Source of the DNA: Astrocystis sublimbata
Lineage: Eukaryota; Ascomycota; Sordariomycetes; Xylariales; Xylariaceae
Reading direction: 5' to 3'
DNA length: 64,000 bases
Assembly: GCA_022453515.1 (NCBI GenBank)
Contig: JAJNNY010000021.1
Coordinates: forward strand, 372,001 to 436,000
In this document: positions 1 to 11,467 of the stretch, piece by piece
How positions within the stretch are numbered: position 1 is the stretch's first letter
Layout: the number at the start of each line of letters is the position of its first letter
Translations under genes and position numbers: made by a program
Notes under the pieces: generated by a model
Told to the model about the DNA's origin: nothing
What the model saw: only the letters and a program-made list of their open reading frames with translations
The model's database searches: none

Positions 1-76
1 CGAAACCCAGGTCCTGTTTGACTCCATACTGATGCAACTGCAGGACTGCGAGTACCCTCGAGCTTAGACATCCTCG

Positions 77-1045
77 ATGGCTTCCTCCGAGGTCGATCAG
101 AAGTTCCTCGGCAAACTAGGGAAACAAGTCGAGCCTAACAATGCGCTGCTCGCTTCCATGCTATACAAGCTGTTGGGGCTGTCCATCAACTTAGCAGAAC
201 ACACAGCAAAGGCACGGAAACAGCGCAAACTCGACACTTCGCGAGCAACGCAATCTCTTGAGCTCTACTTCCACATCCTCTGGCTGGCGCGCGAAGGCCT
301 GATCATGCTCGAGCAGTATGTCATTCCCATGGTGGGCGACCACGGCGAGCTCAAAGTGCTTGCGTTCAAGCTCCGGGCGTCGTTCTACCACATCTTCGTG
401 CTTTTCCACAACAACCCATCCGTCTCGACGATGGGCATCAACACCCCGATACCAGGGATCCCGCCCATCCCTCGACTGGACAAGGGCAAGGGCATCGACA
501 GGTCCGACGCCATGTCCGAGACGGGACGATCGTCCGTGCAACCAACACATCCGATAGAAACCGGCGTCGTGGGACCGCCCCCCGGCTTCGGGCCACAGGT
601 TCCGGAGACACCTGGGGCCTTCCTTCTGCCGTCCGTCGACTACAGACCCACGGCTCACGAGTATTTCAAGCAAGCCGTAACGCTGGCCGACGGGCTTCTA
701 TGGGGTTCTCACTCCCTACGGCTCTCGATCAAGACCGAGTACGCAGCGTTCCTGTACGAGTGCGAGCACGACCCGGACGGCAGCCGGAAGCTGGCAAAGG
801 ACACGATTGCGGAGGTCTACGACGCCTCCGAGGGGATGGATGACGACATGTTCCACGACGCGTGCGAGCTTGTCAAGGTGCTGGGGCGGATGATGAAGCG
901 AGGCTTGGGCAGCGAGCCGAGTGCGCCGCCACCACCGTCAACTCCGAGGGCAACAACTCCCAAGACGACAACGCCGAGAACAAATCCCATACCGGCGGCT
1001 ATGCCCGCTGCTGTTCCCACAGGCATGGGGGACAACTTCATATGA
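77..1045 (+). CDS. 14-3-3-like protein (divergent fungal form)
   Basis: Uninterrupted reading frame of 322 aa starting at ATG 77, with an in-frame TAG just upstream that fixes the start in this exon. The N-terminal half (about residues 5-115) and residues 195-275 look like the all-helical 14-3-3 fold: helix-like segments around LYFHILWLAREGL and LRASFYHIFVLFHNN, and the late segment CEHDPDGSRKLAKDTIAEVY that resembles 14-3-3 helices 7-8. 14-3-3 proteins are dimeric phosphoserine/threonine-binding adaptors in the cytosol. Unlike the usual 245-270 aa forms, this one carries a Gly/Pro-rich insertion (about 120-195) and a Pro/Thr-rich tail (about 280-322). The residues that normally bind phosphate are not clearly conserved, so canonical phosphopeptide binding is uncertain. 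The next gene is convergent and 1.35 kb away. Confidence 0.8.
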   Translation: MASSEVDQKFLGKLGKQVEPNNALLASMLYKLLGLSINLAEHTAKARKQRKLDTSRATQSLELYFHILWLAREGLIMLEQYVIPMVGDHGELKVLAFKLRASFYHIFVLFHNNPSVSTMGINTPIPGIPPIPRLDKGKGIDRSDAMSETGRSSVQPTHPIETGVVGPPPGFGPQVPETPGAFLLPSVDYRPTAHEYFKQAVTLADGLLWGSHSLRLSIKTEYAAFLYECEHDPDGSRKLAKDTIAEVYDASEGMDDDMFHDACELVKVLGRMMKRGLGSEPSAPPPPSTPRATTPKTTTPRTNPIPAAMPAAVPTGMGDNFI

Positions 1046-2400
1046 TACACACCAAAAGTGAAAGAAACGCCATTAGAGCGGACACCAATACGTTATCTAC
1101 CATCCGAGAGCCGTCACCACCTGCACTTTTTTGCCTAGCAAGACTGCTCTCTAAACGATTGTGGTGACAGACGATGATCTCCCACAAGTGCTTGCTGCCA
1201 GACTCGATTTCCATACCATATCAAGGAAGCACGCAACTACACTACCTAATCAACATCATCCCACAACTCAAAATACACCCATATAAACACCCACCACACC
1301 ACGCCAAAAGAATCTTCATCAACTCATCCACCTCATCCATCCAAAAACCGCCTACCCAACCTACCGAACCTGACCCTCACCGCTTTCCCCCATCCCATCC
1401 TGCATATCATTGCATAAACGGAGTTATTTTTCCCCTCGATCAAAGGCCGGGCATATAGTAGGCAGGTAGATACTTTTTTCTACTTTTTAAGGCAGCGGGT
1501 CTTGCATAGCGCTTGCTTGGCTTATACAATACAATAGCAAATAGCAATCAAAAGACCTCAACTTACTTACGTACGTACTACATAGGTTGGTAGTATGTAG
1601 TAGGTAGGGTTAGGTACTCTAGTCCGCTCGGTGTGCAGGGACTAATTACAAAGTAATCATAATTTGAACTGTTTTTGAAAAGGAAAGAAAACCACTAGAG
1701 AGCACTTGTCTTTGGTGAATGATTAGTTACTAGAAAAGTGACTTGTTTGGTTAGACATGGCGGATAGCTGATATCCGCAACCGTGGCATATGATGTGTCC
1801 TTGTCCTGGTGGGTTAGTTACCAGTCACACATTATCAGTATTAGACCAGTAACACCATTTGACATAGCCTTATACAAATTTACTTACCATGAATACTAAG
1901 ATCAGATTTGAGAACATATGATCATGTTTTACGCAGCGAGACCTTACTCAGTATTCAACACGTTGCGATGGCCAGGTCATGTTCATGTTCATGTATACAT
2001 TTTTCATTAAAAATCAATATCAACAAGACACCCGTGAGGTGTCTTGGGGGTATAGTGTAACTATCCATGAGTGCCAATCCACACTCAAACTTGCCATGTA
2101 TCCGTTTGCGCCTTGCTCTGCCGTTCTGTGCCCATAGGCACGTACGTTTCCATGAAATGAAACCTCCAGTACAGGCGAGACTCCCAACGCACGTGGCTAT
2201 AGAATAATAGACAAGACCCGCAATACAAGCCAACAGTCAGACATGTCTGACCAAATCCCACGCGCTCTGCTATGCAACCTAGCAACCATTTGAAAACCCA
2301 TCTGTAAAGACAGCTAAAAGCTCTACACCGGCATCGGCAGTTGTCCGATTATTGTAGCAGAAGGCGTTTGAGCTATGATGTTCAACCGAAGTTTCAGTCC
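1046..2400. other. Convergent intergenic region
   Basis: Region between the 14-3-3-like gene and the CDT2 stop codon. It holds the presumed 3' UTRs of both genes, AC-rich sequence at 1230-1370 and a TAGGTA-rich tract near 1585-1620. I see no supported gene. Confidence 0.6.
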
Positions 2401-4599
2401 TCAGTTGTCATCCTCGTCATCGTCATTATCATCGTCATCAGAGATGTCCCAGTCAGCGCCAGTCTCTGCCCATCCGCAGCCCCACCGACGACCGCCTGAC
2501 TCGCCACCAGTACGCAGGTCCGCAGCTTGCGCTCTGTCCTCACTCCAGCTGCGTACCAAGTAGTCATCACCTACGGTGATAAGTTTACCCTCATTAGTCC
2601 ACGTGACGGAGCCGACTTCACGCTCGTGGCCGCGTACAAGCGGCGTGCCGGAGCGGATGATGGGGACGTTATCCTTCGCACGCGCAGAGAGATTCGTTGC
2701 GCTGTTGGTGCGGAAAAGTGGCCGTCGGACCCCGTCCACCGATCTCTTAGAACTTGTTGGAGCGGAGCCCGCGGACGTCGTGGCGATTGTCGAATTGTCG
2801 AGGGTTATGTTACTCATCATGCCTGAGAGCTCATCCTCGAAATATCGCTCTTGGGTGGGAAATAGCACGGCGCAACTATCGTTGCTTCCGACTGCGAGCA
2901 GTTCACTCCTGCCGTCTCGCGCTGGCCGAACGGCACATTTGACATAGAAGCTTGTAGCATGGAACGAGGGATGCCGGAACCCGTAGAGTGGGCCGAGACC
3001 TTGCTGGGTAACGGCATTATGTCTCCGCCTCGGCGGCTCTGCGTTCCGGGACGAGAGTTCTGGTGCGTGACCTAAGATGAGGTGTGCTGTTGAGTATGCA
3101 TAGACAGTGCTGTCTTTGCAAAGGGCATACAACCTCGATGCGTCGGTACCGAGTGTGAGAGAAGAGATGCCGAATGGTCGCCACTGGGCATGAGACGCCG
3201 GAGGCGCCGTTGCCGACAAGGGCGAAGGGACTTTGTTCCGCGACGAGTGGATAGAACGGATGTCCCATAATTTGATGGACGCATCCGCTTCGCATGCAGT
3301 CAGTAACAGATGCTCTTGCCCTGCAGGCAAGAACTGTAAGGTGGTCACAGAAACATCGGTTGAGCGGCTGGGAATTTCACGACGGGATGGAGTATCGCCC
3401 TGGCCTATAGCAGCCGACTGTCGTGCTTGGCGTTGTGTGCGGGCATGGGCGTGATAGAAACTGTTGATGGTGCAGCCACGTTTTGGTTGGGGGAGGTGGT
3501 AGGAGAGGTTTGTGTTTCGGTTTTCTGAGGCTTGGAAATCTTGCATCGGACGACTACATCGCAGATCCCATATCTGGACACTGCCGTCACGCGAAGATGT
3601 AGCCAGAACACTGCTGTTCGACTGGCCTGGTTGGAACCGTACCTGTTTGAGCGAAGCTGTGTGTTGGCCAAGGTAGGCGATGGGTGACTGTGTCATCATA
3701 TCGATGACTTGGCCAGTCTGGTCCCCAGATGCAGTGGCGAGCAAAAAGTCATCATCCGAGAAGTCAAGATCAATGATGGCGTTGGTGTGCGCAGTGAATG
3801 TAAGATGGATCTTGCTGAATGATTCAGATGATTTGCTCGAGGAATCGAGGAGCCGTATGCGGCCCTCCTCGTCTCCAATTGCCACAATGCCGTTGCGGTG
3901 ACATGTGGCCGTGCTGAAAGGAATGCATTGGCCTGGGCCTTCGTGACTGACACAGGTGTGAACGTCGTCTGGACGGCTGCGGAAGTTGGCGGTTTCAGTT
4001 CTCCAGTCTGCAGCTGGATATGACATGTGGGCATATCCAGCCCGTGGAAGACCACCAAGCTCTCTCTGCGCAAGCTGGCCAGCCAAGCCTCGGTTGGGTA
4101 GGGAACGCAGGGGTTTGGGTGGGAGTGATATGGTCGGTAGATCCTCATCGCTGGATTCATCGTCCAACTCACATATGTCCTGGCTGGAGCACAGTGATCG
4201 TATGGGACTGAGAAGCCCGGGGTCTAGACCATGGGATATTGTTGCGAGAGGCGAGGGTCGGACCGGGGATGATTCGGGGGTGTGTTGTATCTTCCTCCGC
4301 TTGGGGACGCTGTAAGACTGGTGGTCCGGATCCTCGACATGCAGCTCTTCCTCAAAGACAGGAGCAAGTGGACTGGAGGGGGCGGGAGTCTGATATCGCT
4401 GGTTGACGGCTGGTGCTGCGAGGTTTCGGAGAGCCTTGCGTGCCGGACTGGGTTGAGAGGGGACTCTATTCCGAGGCGTAAAGAAGCGCTTGAATTTCCT
4501 AGGTGTGATAGACGGGTCTTTCCGCTCCTTTCCGCTCAATTGTCTGGGCGGCGAGAGGAAGCGAGGATTCTCATTCTCGTTCTGCATCGAGACATCCAT
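2401..4599 (-). CDS. CDT2: Cdt2/DTL-type WD40 substrate receptor of CRL4 ubiquitin ligase
   Basis: Single-exon gene of 732 aa from ATG at 4599. Residues about 215-690 form a WD40 propeller: blades end in motifs such as VQIWDL, IKLWDI and LVRSWSED, with GH/TAH-type turns such as TAHTNAIIDLDFSDDD. The stretch ALCKDSTVYAYSTAHL and the divergent N-terminal blade match Cdt2/DTL proteins. Cdt2 docks on Ddb1-Cul4 and delivers PCNA-bound Cdt1, Spd1 and Set8-type substrates for destruction in S phase and after DNA damage. The disordered N terminus has KFKRFFTPR (about 35-43), whose FF pair could act as a PCNA-interacting element; this is inference. The C terminus is an acidic Asp/Asn run. Overlapping G1/S-type promoter elements lie about 310-330 bp upstream. 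Confidence 0.85.
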   Translation of the reverse strand: MDVSMQNENENPRFLSPPRQLSGKERKDPSITPRKFKRFFTPRNRVPSQPSPARKALRNLAAPAVNQRYQTPAPSSPLAPVFEEELHVEDPDHQSYSVPKRRKIQHTPESSPVRPSPLATISHGLDPGLLSPIRSLCSSQDICELDDESSDEDLPTISLPPKPLRSLPNRGLAGQLAQRELGGLPRAGYAHMSYPAADWRTETANFRSRPDDVHTCVSHEGPGQCIPFSTATCHRNGIVAIGDEEGRIRLLDSSSKSSESFSKIHLTFTAHTNAIIDLDFSDDDFLLATASGDQTGQVIDMMTQSPIAYLGQHTASLKQVRFQPGQSNSSVLATSSRDGSVQIWDLRCSRPMQDFQASENRNTNLSYHLPQPKRGCTINSFYHAHARTQRQARQSAAIGQGDTPSRREIPSRSTDVSVTTLQFLPAGQEHLLLTACEADASIKLWDIRSIHSSRNKVPSPLSATAPPASHAQWRPFGISSLTLGTDASRLYALCKDSTVYAYSTAHLILGHAPELSSRNAEPPRRRHNAVTQQGLGPLYGFRHPSFHATSFYVKCAVRPARDGRSELLAVGSNDSCAVLFPTQERYFEDELSGMMSNITLDNSTIATTSAGSAPTSSKRSVDGVRRPLFRTNSATNLSARAKDNVPIIRSGTPLVRGHEREVGSVTWTNEGKLITVGDDYLVRSWSEDRAQAADLRTGGESGGRRWGCGWAETGADWDISDDDDNDDDEDDN

Positions 4600-5737
4600 G
4601 ATGATGATGTTGATGCCCGGTGCTGTCTTTTGTTCCCGTTTTCTCTCGCTCTGCTAGGTTCACCAGACAACCAACCGGCACTGTGCCCGATGCCTTCCAC
4701 CAGGTGCTCTGGAGTGCAACCAGATGGAGATTTAATAGTCGACGGCAACAATGAGTTGTATGATACTCGAGATATGAAAGAGGCAAGTTATTGAATATAT
4801 CGAATGCACAGGGAGAGTGGCGGGGGATGATAGGAGAGAGCTGGGGCGGGTCTTGTCTTGTAGCTTGTAGGTATGAAGCGTACATGAAAAATAGCGTGGC
4901 ACTGAACACGCCGCGAAAAGACGCGAACCACTTTACACGAGAATCCCTGGAGTGCCTGGTCCGCCAATAGCCCGTTTCCAATTCCAGAGCTATGACGCTG
5001 GACACCCGCTAAGGTTTAGCGGCTTCGACTTGCCCAGAGCGTGGAGCGTGCCCAGGTGTTAACCTGATGCCTGGCCCGTGCCTCAACCGATAAATGAGAA
5101 ACAGCTACAGCAATGGATGCCACCACATTACTGTACCTACAATTACGCCACTTGCCTTTATATAGTAAGTAGGCATATAAATGTTAACGTAACTCAATAT
5201 CATGGCACCAACTTATTCACTATGACCACAATTAACCGTTTAAGGGGTTTGGATCCTACCTAGGTAGGTATTTCTCGTAGTGAATCGGTTACACTTCTGT
5301 AGGTACAATATGCCGCCAAGCTCGATGTGGGCTAGTTGGTGTATTGTCTACGGCGCGTGCCTGGCCAGGCGACGGGCGTCTTTGTGGCGTCGGAGCGTGT
5401 GAAGACTAAGATCTGTAGCGTCTCATACAGCTGGGGCGGGGCTACTCTCAGCTTCGACAGGGGTCTCGCTAATCGATAACGGACAACCTGGGAAATTTTA
5501 ATGTTGAACTGCGAGTTGACCTGCGAGTCTGCGACCCTGTTGTGCTCACAGGCATCACCAGCCTGCTGCGCAACTTCACTCCACAACAACCTTCCTTTGG
5601 AATCGTGCATTCCCCACAACGAAAGCCCGGGAGCTTTCTTCCTGGCTACACCTCTGTCAGCGAGGTCTATACCGACGGGCCACACACGGCCGCACAAGCA
5701 CCGTTAGCATCCGTCTATCACTCGTTCATCCGCCAAC
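4600..5737. other. Divergent promoter region CDT2 / SPB1
   Basis: Shared upstream region of two divergently transcribed genes. It contains the G1/S-like motifs at 4912-4927 and the palindrome TACCTAGGTA at 5257-5266. No gene is supported here; the open frames are short and lack family features. Confidence 0.6.
4912..4927. promoter_or_regulatory. Candidate SBF/MBF (G1/S) elements upstream of CDT2
   Basis: The + strand has CGCGAAAA at 4912-4919 followed by ACGCGAA at 4921-4927. These match the SCB (CRCGAAA) and MCB-half (ACGCGN) cores bound by Swi4/Mbp1-Swi6 family complexes. They lie about 315-330 bp upstream of the CDT2 start. Fission yeast cdt2 is known to be an MBF target, which supports the reading. 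Short motifs occur by chance, so confidence is modest. Confidence 0.35.
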
Positions 5738-8422
5738 ATGGGTTTCCAAAAGAAGACCGGCAAAGGTCGTCTCGACAAATACTATCGCCTCGCCAAAGAA
5801 AAGGGCTACCGTGCCCGTGCAGCATTCAAGCTGCTACAGCTCAACAAGAAGTTCGGATTCTTACAGAACAGCAAGGTTGTCATCGATCTTTGTGCTGCGC
5901 CTGGATCATGGTGTCAGGTAGCTGCCGAGGCCATGCCCAAAGGCAGTCTCATCGTCGGTGTCGATCTGTCCCCCATCAAACCCATTCCTGGCTGCATCAC
6001 ATTTCAGTCTGACATCACTACCGATAAATGTCGTGCAGAGCTCCGCAGGCATTTGAAGACCTGGAAAGCCGACACGGTCCTTCACGACGGCGCTCCCAAC
6101 GTTGGTACGGCCTGGATTCAGGATTCGTTCAACCAGGCGGAACTGACACTTCAGTCGCTGAAACTGGCTTGCGACTTCTTGGTTGAGGGAGGTACTTTCT
6201 GTACCAAGGTCTTCCGCTCAGCCCAATATAATCAGTTGCTATGGATTTTCGGCCAGCTCTTCGACAAGGTTGACGCCACCAAGCCACCTTCGTCTAGAAA
6301 CGTCAGTGCGGAAATCTTCTGCGTTTGCCGCGGCTTCAAAGCCCCTAAACATATCGACCCTCGCTTTCTGGACCCACGTACGGCCTTCGCGGATTTGAAA
6401 GAAACCCCCAATACCGACGAAGCGCGTGTGTACAAGCCCGAGGTCAAGAAGCGCAAGCGTGGAGGTTACGAGGAGGGCGACTACACTTTGTACAAGGAGG
6501 TCTTGGCTTCCGAATTTGTAGAGAGTGCTGATCCGATTGCGATACTGGCCAACACCAACCGTCTCATATTGGAGACTCTCGAACCGTCGCTGTCACTTTC
6601 GGCTCTCAACAAAATGCCCGCTACCACGCCCGAAATCAGACAATTTTGCTCCGACATGAAGGTGCTGGGTAGATCAGAATTCAAGAAACTCTTAAAATGG
6701 AGACTCCAGGCTCGTGAAGCTTTCGGGCTCCCTACCAAGAAGACATCGAAGGCTGCTGCTGCCGAAGAGCAAGAAGAGGTTGCAGAAGTTGAATCAATGG
6801 ACGAGGAGTTGAAGATCCAAGAGGACTTGCAAGCCTTGAAAGACAAAGATAGTGCTAAGCGGAAACGAGAGAAGAGGAAGGAAAACGAGCGGAAAACGAA
6901 AGAAATCCGAAGACTTCAGATGCACATGACAGCCCCCATGGATATTGGTATTGACAGCGCGTCGGTACAAGAAGACATGTTTCGACTTAAGTCTGTCGAA
7001 AAGCAGGATGCTGTCGGCAAACTTGCCAAGGGACGTATGGCACTTGTGACTGAGCGGCCGAAGAAGGATCAAGATAGCGGCATTGGATCCTCGGGTGAAA
7101 CGGATGATGAATCCGATGATCTGAACGACGCTCTCGAGGAAGAGCTCGATCAGCACTGGGATGCCTACCAAGAAAGGCGGAGAAATAACGAGGCAAGGAT
7201 TAAACGGCGGAAACAAGAAGAGGATGGGGAGTGGGAAGGTCTATCGGCCGATGAGAACGAGTCAAGCGACGATGACGTAGTAGAGGAAGAAGACGAGAGC
7301 GACGATTCTGAAGAAGATGACGACGAATCGCCCCGCCGGCTGCTTACCGATCTCGACAATACAGCAACGGATCCAGGTCTCTCGAAACGAGCTACTAAAT
7401 TCTTCAAGCAAGACATTTTCAAGGACATCCCAGGTCTCGAACCATCCGACTCAGAGCCCGAGGAAGGAGAAGGCATGGAAATAGACGATGCACCAACAGC
7501 AGTCACTACAGAGCTTAAAGTCAAGGTAGTCGAGAAGAGTACGAAGAAGGCTTCGAAACAAAAGGCAAAGGAGGATGCGTCGTGGGCTGCCGATGAAACG
7601 GAAGAAGCGGATGGGCAAAACCAAGGGACCGACGACTGGGAGGATGCTAATCGTCGCCCAGATGGCCGACCCAGTGAGCCATGACCTGTCTGTAGTACAA
7701 CATTGCTCGATACTGACTTGAACAGATATCGACATAATCACGGCTGAAGCGATGCAGTTGGCGCACCAGCTCGCAACTGGTCAAAAGACCACGCACGATT
7801 TAATTGACGAGAACTTCGACAAGCTCGCCTTCCGAGATCGCGACGGTCTGCCCGACTGGTTCATTGACGATGAGAGCAAGCATGACAAGAAGCAGAAGCC
7901 AATTTCCAAGGAAGCGGCACAGGCTATCAAGGACAAGACAAGAGCTCTGAACGCGAGACCTATCAAGAAAGTAAGATCTCCCCCCTCGATCGAAAGTAGT
8001 CAATAGTGGATTTGAAGCTAATTCGAACACTCTAGGTGAGAGAAGCGCAAGCGAGGAAGAAGTTCAAGACCGCCCAGAGGCTCGAGAAGCTAAAGAAGAA
8101 GTCTGATCTTCTAGCCAATGAAGAGGGCATGACAGAAAAGGAGAAGGCAGAAAGCATAACGAAGCTGATCAGCAAGGCCAGGCAGAAGGCGCCCAAGCGA
8201 TCCGTCAAGGTGGTGGTTGCGAAGGGTGCAAACCGCGGTATCAAGGGCCGGCCCAAGGGTGTAAAGGGCCGTTATAAGATTGTGGATGCCAGGTAAGATA
8301 TCCTAACCATCCCTATGACTTTATCTCCTCCCCAACGGCATCACATGATCTCAAATACTGATTCGGACTACAGGATGAAAAAGGAAATGAGAGCGCTGAA
8401 GAGGATAGCCAAGAAGAAGTAA
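5738..8422 (+). CDS. SPB1: Spb1: AdoMet-dependent 27S pre-rRNA 2'-O-methyltransferase
   Basis: Four exons: 5738-7673, 7726-7970, 8036-8292, 8374-8422, giving 828 aa. All introns (52, 65 and 81 bp) are GT-AG and keep frame. The N terminus is an FtsJ/RrmJ-type methyltransferase with the SAM-binding loop [13 protein letters not shown] (about residues 50-62). A long acidic, lysine-rich middle follows, then the Spb1 C-terminal domain, recognisable from [29 protein letters not shown] and [14 protein letters not shown]. Spb1 is a nucleolar 60S assembly factor that methylates the A-loop guanosine of 25S rRNA. Length and domain order match the family. It ends 366 bp from the stop codon of EBP2, another 60S factor transcribed towards it. 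Confidence 0.95.
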
Positions 8423-8788
8423 GGGTCAAAACCTGGGCCTTGGGGGTCTATTGGGTGGCTGAGGTAGCTACAACAAACAATACATCGCAGATACCCTCCA
8501 TGCATGATATAGGATTAATTGATGTGACTGTTGATATAGCGGGCATGCGGATGAGCCTAATGACTCCGTAGTAAAACTCAATCAGACCGCTATATTGTGT
8601 ACAGACAATTCTTTTCTTGCAGTATCTGATAATAGAACAGGTTCAAGTTTGGCCACCTGCTACTTAATGTATGTTACACACTCAGCAATCTCCAAAATCA
8701 GGCATTAACGAAGAAAGCGCCGTGTCCGAGGGTGTTTTGAACGCCATTCATTATGTCTATTTACATCCTATTACCGACACAACCATCT
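8423..8788. other. Tail-to-tail spacer SPB1 / EBP2
   Basis: Short convergent spacer holding the two 3' UTRs and their polyadenylation signals. No gene seen. Confidence 0.6.
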
Positions 8789-10220
8789 TCACCGCTTCCC
8801 GGCGCCGGCCTTCCGCCTACTCTTGCCGAGGCGCGACGTCTTGGGCAGCTTGCCCTTGGGGCCGCCCTTCATGCTCCTGGCGTTGAAGCCGCTGAGGTCG
8901 CCCGAGCTGGTGGCGTCGCCCGACTTGGAGTACTTCTTCTTGCCGCCGAAGCCGAACTTCTCGTCCTTCTTCTGCCGCTTGCCGACCTGCCGGCCGCCGC
9001 GCTCGCCACCGCGGCCCCCCTTGTTGCCGGCGTTGTAGCTCTTCAGCTCGTTGTCGACGCCGACGTCGAAGAGATCGGCCTCGCGCTCGCCGAGGTCACC
9101 GCCGCCTGTTTCTGATCGTTCTGTTGGGGGAGAGAAAAAATTGTTAGTTAGCATAGAAAAGGACAACGATGCAAAGTCGCAGGATTTGTAATGTATGCAT
9201 GTATGTGAGTATGTGTGTATGGTAGGTATACGTACTCCGCTTGAGGTTCTTGATCTTGTCGAGTGTCTCGCGCTTCTCCTTGGACCGCTCCTGCAGCTTG
9301 GCGACCTGGACCTGCTTGCCGAACTTCTTGAGGTCGCGCAGCTTGCGGGCCTCGGCCGAGGCCTTCTTGGACGAGGCCTCCTCGACCAGCTTGGCCTTGA
9401 CCTTCTCCATGTGGCCGTCGTCCTTGACCATCTCGGCGAAGTAGTCGGTCGGGCGCGAGAAGGGCACGCCGGCGGCCTTGAGCAGCGACCGCCCGCGCTT
9501 GGCCGCGTCCAGCGCCTGCGCGTAGAACGCCAGCTCGCGCTTGATGTCGTCCTGCAGGTCCTCGCCAATGACGGTCTCGGCGGCCTCGGTGCTCACCAGG
9601 CTCTGGTGCGCGGTGAAGAAGGCGCTGTCGGCGTCGACGGGTATGGCGAAGCGCTTGAGCGCGTTGAGGAGGCCGGCTGTGTTGTTAATGTTGATGCGCG
9701 TGCGCGGGACGAGGTCTTCTCTCTCATCCTCCTCGAGGTCGGCCCAGTCGATCTCCTCGTCCGCCTCGTCGTCTTCGTCCTCATCGTCTTCGTCCTCGTC
9801 CTCGTCTTCGTCGGCGGGCGCGGCAGTCTTCTTGACGGGATGGGGTATGGGAGGTGCGTCTTTTGTTCTGGTTTGTTGAGCTTTCTTCGGCCGTACTATC
9901 TTCTCCTCAAAGTCGACGGAGGAGTCGTCACTGCTCTCGTCTAGCGCGGCCAGATCGATGGCGTTCTCGCCCTCTTCCTCGTCGCTGTCTTCGGCATCGT
10001 CCTCGTCGGCTTGGGTTATCACGAGGGCACCATCTTCGATATCCTCCTCATCCTCATCTTCCTTGTCGTCGCTATCGTCCTTTCGGGTCTTTTTTGGTGC
10101 CCCGCCAGTACGCTTCGTCTTGGCTTTCGATAGCTCTTTGATGCGCCTCTTTTCCCTTAGTTTCTTGACATCAACTCCCTTTTCAGCTTTTAAGGCGGTC
10201 TTCAGCTTGCTTCGGCCCAT
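8789..10220 (-). CDS. EBP2: Ebp2 rRNA-processing protein
   Basis: Two exons on the minus strand, 9236-10220 and 8789-9120, with a 115-bp GT-AG intron; the junction restores the basic run LKRKRS and the product is 438 aa. The N-terminal half is Lys-rich then strongly acidic with long Asp/Glu runs. The Ebp2 core starts near NINNTAGLLNALKRFAIP and includes FYAQALDAAKRGR, PFSRPTDYFAEMVKDD and HMEKVKAKLVEE, followed by a coiled-coil-like charged stretch. The C terminus is Gly/Arg/Lys-rich (GGRGGERGGR, GKSRRKAGAGKR), typical of nucleolar RNA-binding tails. Ebp2 acts with Brx1 and Rrs1 in early 60S assembly. Both exons are very GC-rich, and third positions are mostly C or G. Confidence 0.93.
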
Positions 10221-10492
10221 TGTCGCGTTTGTGGTGGTGACAATTGGGAGATGTGAGGATGATTATGGCGTGAAGTAAGTTGCTGGAACTTTTCTCTGCT
10301 GCAAGCTCGCGCGACAGCATATTCCAATCTACACTTTTTTCTGGGGCTCCGATAAGAGAGGTGAATGATAAGGCGCCCCGCCCCGCCAGCCGTGTCCAAT
10401 CAAATAGATATCTACCTGATACAAGGTACCTACCTAAGTGCCTTAAACCTAGAGCAGTAAAGCTAGTGGTTCCAGCAGGCAATTAATTCTCT

Positions 10493-10843
10493 ATGGTGAT
10501 CAAATCCCCTGTTCGAGCCGTTCCCCATCAATCATCAGATCTTCCTGACCACATGCAGGTGGTCTATGACGGTGCATTAGCCAGACGCCAATACGCTGCA
10601 CGGCTGAAAGCACACCATGAGGAATATGGAATTCGAGTTTTGATCTACATTTTCCCCGACAAGAAGATTACAGCAGAGCTTCATTCATGGATGCACCTTG
10701 TCGACATGGAAGGATCCAAGCATCTGGAGGAAATAGATGTCACAATATCTAACAAACTTGGGAGAGTTGGGGAGTTATTGATTGACGACGATTGCTTTCA
10801 TGCATCCTCTCAGTACATATACCTAGTAGGTATGGTGAGGTGA
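10493..10843 (+). CDS. Possible small protein of unknown function
   Basis: Frame of 116 aa with a true ATG start, 272 bp from the divergent EBP2 start. I recognise no family, signal peptide or membrane segment. Composition is plausible for a soluble protein (HEEYGIRVLIYIFPDKKI, HLEEIDVTISNKLGRVGEL), but there is no second line of evidence. It could be part of an EBP2 antisense transcript or a chance frame. Confidence 0.25.
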   Translation: MVIKSPVRAVPHQSSDLPDHMQVVYDGALARRQYAARLKAHHEEYGIRVLIYIFPDKKITAELHSWMHLVDMEGSKHLEEIDVTISNKLGRVGELLIDDDCFHASSQYIYLVGMVR

Positions 10844-11467
10844 GAGTCGTCCCAGACCTCTTCACACTACCTGCGCTGGCTCAGCTCGACATCACGGAAG
10901 CATCTCAGTAATATTCTTTTCCACAGCGTAGATCGTATGTATAATTTAATCCAAGCTCTAGCATTGAACTACTGGGTATTATTAAAACTGCCAATTATGG
11001 TTTGCTACCATAGTGGCCATTATGGGATTCACGTCCTCGACCATCCCCTGACCATAGGCACGTAGAGGTGCATACTCGTTTACGAATCTTTCGTTCCAGA
11101 ACCTTAACCTTTCTCATGCAAGACAACATAGGCTGTTGCTGCTTGATGTCAGACACCACATACCTACTATATAAGGGCGGGAGCCTCCCACAATATTGGG
11201 AGAGGGTCACCATTGACACCTACCTCACTACCCTTCCCTCCGCTCCTACCCGGCCACAAAACCACTTGATTTGCTATTACACTTGCTGTAGATTGCACTG
11301 AGACAACTTATTCTCACTCATCTACAACTCAGTTCTATCGTCTACTATCCATATCAATCCCTACTATCAGCCAGGTCTGCTAGGTTTCCATCTCCTACGA
11401 CATACCCACCCTGCAACAGTCCGAGATCAAATTATTACACCAACAATATCAACGACAAACAGTTTTA
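10844..11467. other. Promoter and leader of the phosphoesterase gene
   Basis: No coding feature recognised. The last 150 bases before the ATG at 11468 are CT- and AC-rich (many CTAC, CAACA runs), as is common in fungal 5' leaders. Confidence 0.5.

Noticed and set aside
9195..9944. Leu/Val-rich + strand frame opposite EBP2
   Set aside because: Antisense shadow of a GC-rich coding exon; the EBP2 frame is supported by family motifs and splicing.
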